Origin: an uncultured Porphyromonadaceae bacterium
GTDB taxonomy: Bacteria > Bacteroidota > Bacteroidia > Bacteroidales > Muribaculaceae
Length of the DNA: 52,275 nt
Direction of reading: 5' to 3'
Assembly: GCA_937901905.1 (NCBI GenBank)
Contig: CALDIF010000013.1
Coordinates: 1-52,275 of the forward strand
The notes under the pieces were generated by a model. That model saw only the letters and a list, made by a program, of their open reading frames with translations. It was not told the DNA's origin and did no database searches. The first letter of the stretch is position 1; each line of letters opens with the position of its first letter. Below, one piece after another: positions 50,623 through 52,275 of the stretch. A program made the position numbers and the translations under genes.

Positions 50623-51582
50623 ATGAAACGCACTATCTTACTACCCATATTGTCGGCAGCAATTACAGCGAGTGCCCAACTGTTCACTGTGAGTGATGTT
50701 GACCCTCTCGCATTACCTGCCGATTGCCCCTTTACCGACGTGGCCGCTGTGAGTCATGCGGGTGACTACGCCTTGCTCACAAGTGACGTGAGTAATGGTC
50801 TTGCCCGATATGATTTCAAGTCGGGCGAGTTGAGTGTCATTTCAGATGCTGTGGGAGCCGGTCTCTCACCGGTAATAAGTGCCGATGACAGTTCGGTCGC
50901 TTATAGGGTTGTTTCCTATGACGACACTCATCGTCGCTTCACGGCGGCTCGTGTGGTCAATCTCAATACGGGTGAGGACACCGAGTTGATCGCTCCCTCT
51001 CGCACCCTGTGTGGCATAGGTGTCAGCGGAGATGTCGCGACGGCAGTTGAGGGGCGTGATGTCATGCCCGTCAAGCGTTATGTTCCTCGTCAAGGTCAGC
51101 GCCGCATTCGCGATGCTCGAGGCGACGGGCAGGTTCCGGTGCTGTCAATTGACCGCGGTCAACTGCTCATTACCATCGGTGAGTCAACGCGAGTGTTTTC
51201 TCCTTGTGGGACGAGGGGTACGAGTTACATTTGGGCATCGATTTCTCCTAACGGCAAGCGAGTGATGTTTTACCTCATTGGCAGTGGCATTTACACGTGT
51301 GACCTTAATGGTGACGACGTGACATTCGTTGCCGATTTGCATGCGCCCGTGTGGTACGATGACAGCACTATTATAGCCATGAATGACATTGACGGTGAGT
51401 ACACCCAGGTGAGCAGTGAACTGGTTGCCGTGGACCTCGGCAGCGGTGAGCGGCAGGTGCTGTGCGGAAACAGTGAATTTATCGCTATGTATCCTCAAGC
51501 AAGCGCATCGGCGGGTATTGTGGCTTTCACCACACGCGATGGCACGCCCTATTTGATGCAACTGTCAAAACGGGTGCGGTAA
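50623..51582 (+). CDS. TolB-like beta-propeller exported protein
   Basis: 319 residues. Signal peptide about 1-18 (ending ASAQ). Repeated PD40/TolB-type blades are visible, such as LSPVISADDSSVAYRVV, SYIWASISPNGKRVMFYLIGSGIYTCDLNGDD and MYPQASASAGIVAFTTRDGTPYLMQL. No catalytic motif is seen. It starts 22 bp after the giant amidase and shares its transcript, suggesting a partner in the same envelope process. It lacks the sorting tail, so it probably remains periplasmic. Confidence 0.75.
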   Translation: MKRTILLPILSAAITASAQLFTVSDVDPLALPADCPFTDVAAVSHAGDYALLTSDVSNGLARYDFKSGELSVISDAVGAGLSPVISADDSSVAYRVVSYDDTHRRFTAARVVNLNTGEDTELIAPSRTLCGIGVSGDVATAVEGRDVMPVKRYVPRQGQRRIRDARGDGQVPVLSIDRGQLLITIGESTRVFSPCGTRGTSYIWASISPNGKRVMFYLIGSGIYTCDLNGDDVTFVADLHAPVWYDDSTIIAMNDIDGEYTQVSSELVAVDLGSGERQVLCGNSEFIAMYPQASASAGIVAFTTRDGTPYLMQLSKRVR

Positions 51583-51589
51583 TTCCTGT

Positions 51590-51652
51590 ATCATGCCATA
51601 AAACAGAAGTCCGGTTCCAAAGTGGAACCGGACTTCTGTTTTATGGCATGAT
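51590..51652. terminator. Bidirectional terminator, 30-bp perfect palindrome
   Basis: 30-bp arms (51590-51619 and 51623-51652) around a 3-nt centre. It has A-rich and T-rich halves flanking a GC core (TCCGGTTCC), so it can end both the plus-strand propeller gene (8 bp away) and the convergent YbjN gene (5 bp away). Confidence 0.9.
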
Positions 51653-51657
51653 GACTA

Positions 51658-52035
51658 TTACTCACCGATTGCCTCGTAAAATAAACGATATGCTTGGTTG
51701 AGCATATTCAGTGCCATGTCAATGCGCTGTAAGGGATAACCATCCTCGGGAACGATGTCTTCCCAGTTAGCCCACACGGTGTCGTCATCGGCGGTCAACT
51801 TGACCATAGCCTTGTCATTGTTGATCTTGTTGCATGTCTCCAATACTGTAAAGCGGTTGTCCTCGTTAACGTCGTAGAACAAGATTGAAATTTGCATCAA
51901 TTGCTTGCCGCTATTGTTAAGGAAAACGTACTTAGTGCCCTGGAACTTGAATGAAACGTGACCGGAGTTGGGGTTCTCCTCGTAACGATAACCCTCGCTC
52001 TCAAGGAACTGAATCAAATAATCTTTTGCTGTCAT
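51658..52035 (-). CDS. YbjN domain protein
   Basis: 125 residues, acidic. The pattern MTAKDYLIQFLESEGYRYEENPNSGHVSFKFQGTKYVF and the helical C-terminus fit the YbjN family, which shares the type III secretion chaperone fold. YbjN proteins affect stress and motility phenotypes in enterobacteria; their role in Bacteroidota is unknown. It has its own promoter and is a single-gene unit. Confidence 0.8.
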   Translation of the reverse strand: MTAKDYLIQFLESEGYRYEENPNSGHVSFKFQGTKYVFLNNSGKQLMQISILFYDVNEDNRFTVLETCNKINNDKAMVKLTADDDTVWANWEDIVPEDGYPLQRIDMALNMLNQAYRLFYEAIGE

Positions 52036-52084
52036 TTGTTATATGGATTAATGGTTTATAATTATCTCTTGAAAGTTCACACTG

Positions 52085-52115
52085 CAAATGTAGGATTTTT
52101 TTTTTAATTACCAAA
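52085..52115 (-). promoter_or_regulatory. Promoter of YbjN gene
   Basis: TTTG (52115-52112), 19-nt spacer, TACATTTG (52092-52085) on the minus strand, 50 bp before the ATG. Confidence 0.7.
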
Positions 52116-52210
52116 TTATTTAGAGATAAAGAGTGATTCCAACGCGCATAAAGTACTTTTCCCTGCAAAACACCGATGTTGCATGACACGACACCTAACG
52201 GCTACATCGT

Positions 52211-52275
52211 CTCGCCCGACGGGCGAGTAATCTGTGTAACCCGCGGTGGAGCGCAGCGACACCGTGGGCAGGGTG
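52211..52275. repeat. Right-edge REP-like repeat, cut by window end
   Basis: Palindrome CTCGCCC-GAC-GGGCGAG (52211-52227), then TCTGTGTAAC and a second hairpin CCCGCGGTG / CACCGTGGG around GAGCGCAGCGA. The GGTGGAGCGCAGCG core matches GGTGGAGCGCGGCG near 197-210. The element continues past the window. Confidence 0.45.

Overview
The window looks like a Bacteroidales chromosome, most likely Muribaculaceae or a close relative. The evidence is: -33/-7 promoters of the Bacteroides type (NTTG, about 20 nt, TAnnTTTG) before most operons; few Shine-Dalgarno sequences; a type IX secretion-style C-terminal tail; a TonB-dependent outer-membrane receptor; BspA-like leucine-rich repeats; GSCFA, TIGR02757 and GYF_2/CD225 proteins. 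Base composition is near half G+C by eye.

Layout. 1-377: repeat-like palindromes. 378-1333 (+): two unrecognised genes. 1318-3750 (-): TIGR02757 protein and a coiled-coil protein ending in QLSLF. 3936-9085 (-): MATE exporter, GYF_2/CD225 protein, DUF2752 protein, trypsin-like protease, GSCFA protein, alanine racemase. 9267-12815 (-): large LRR surface protein with a dockerin. 13150-15943 (-): recG and ispD, preceded by a candidate small RNA. 16518-20984 (+): two tandem M6 metalloproteases with dockerins, followed by an RluA-type pseudouridine synthase. 21798-28435 (+): AmpG-like permease, NamZ-type muramidase, D-lactate-dehydrogenase-like FAD/Fe-S protein and NagX-like membrane protein, read here as a muropeptide salvage operon. 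28471-29241: a TrmH-type methyltransferase.

29242-30649 is the most unusual stretch. The last 46 bp around the radA stop codon are perfectly duplicated 1,177 bp away. Between the copies sit an AT-richer pair of overlapping genes: a histidine-kinase-like ATPase and a STAS-like DUF4325 protein. This looks like a very small element integrated at the 3' end of radA. A candidate small RNA lies just beyond it.

30612-38259 (-) reads as one long operon: two rhomboid proteases, an endonuclease/exonuclease/phosphatase-fold protein, an M3 peptidase, a thioredoxin-fold lipoprotein without CxxC, a frameshifted PIG-L deacetylase remnant missed by simple ORF finding, and radA. 38462-40945 (+): HU, phosphate butyryltransferase and butyrate kinase. 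41240-43507 (-): a TonB-dependent receptor under a TPP riboswitch, so probably thiamin uptake. Then come tRNA-Leu(CAG), a holin-like/T7-type amidase pair (-), a 1,903-residue amidase with duplicated propeller-like domains and a sorting tail (+), a TolB-like propeller protein (+) and a YbjN-type protein (-). The right edge again holds repeat-like palindromes.

Common themes are cell-wall turnover (racemase, two amidases, NamZ, AmpG, NagX) and surface or secreted proteolysis (two M6 enzymes, M3 peptidase, rhomboids). All functions are inferred from sequence read by eye; no database search was run.
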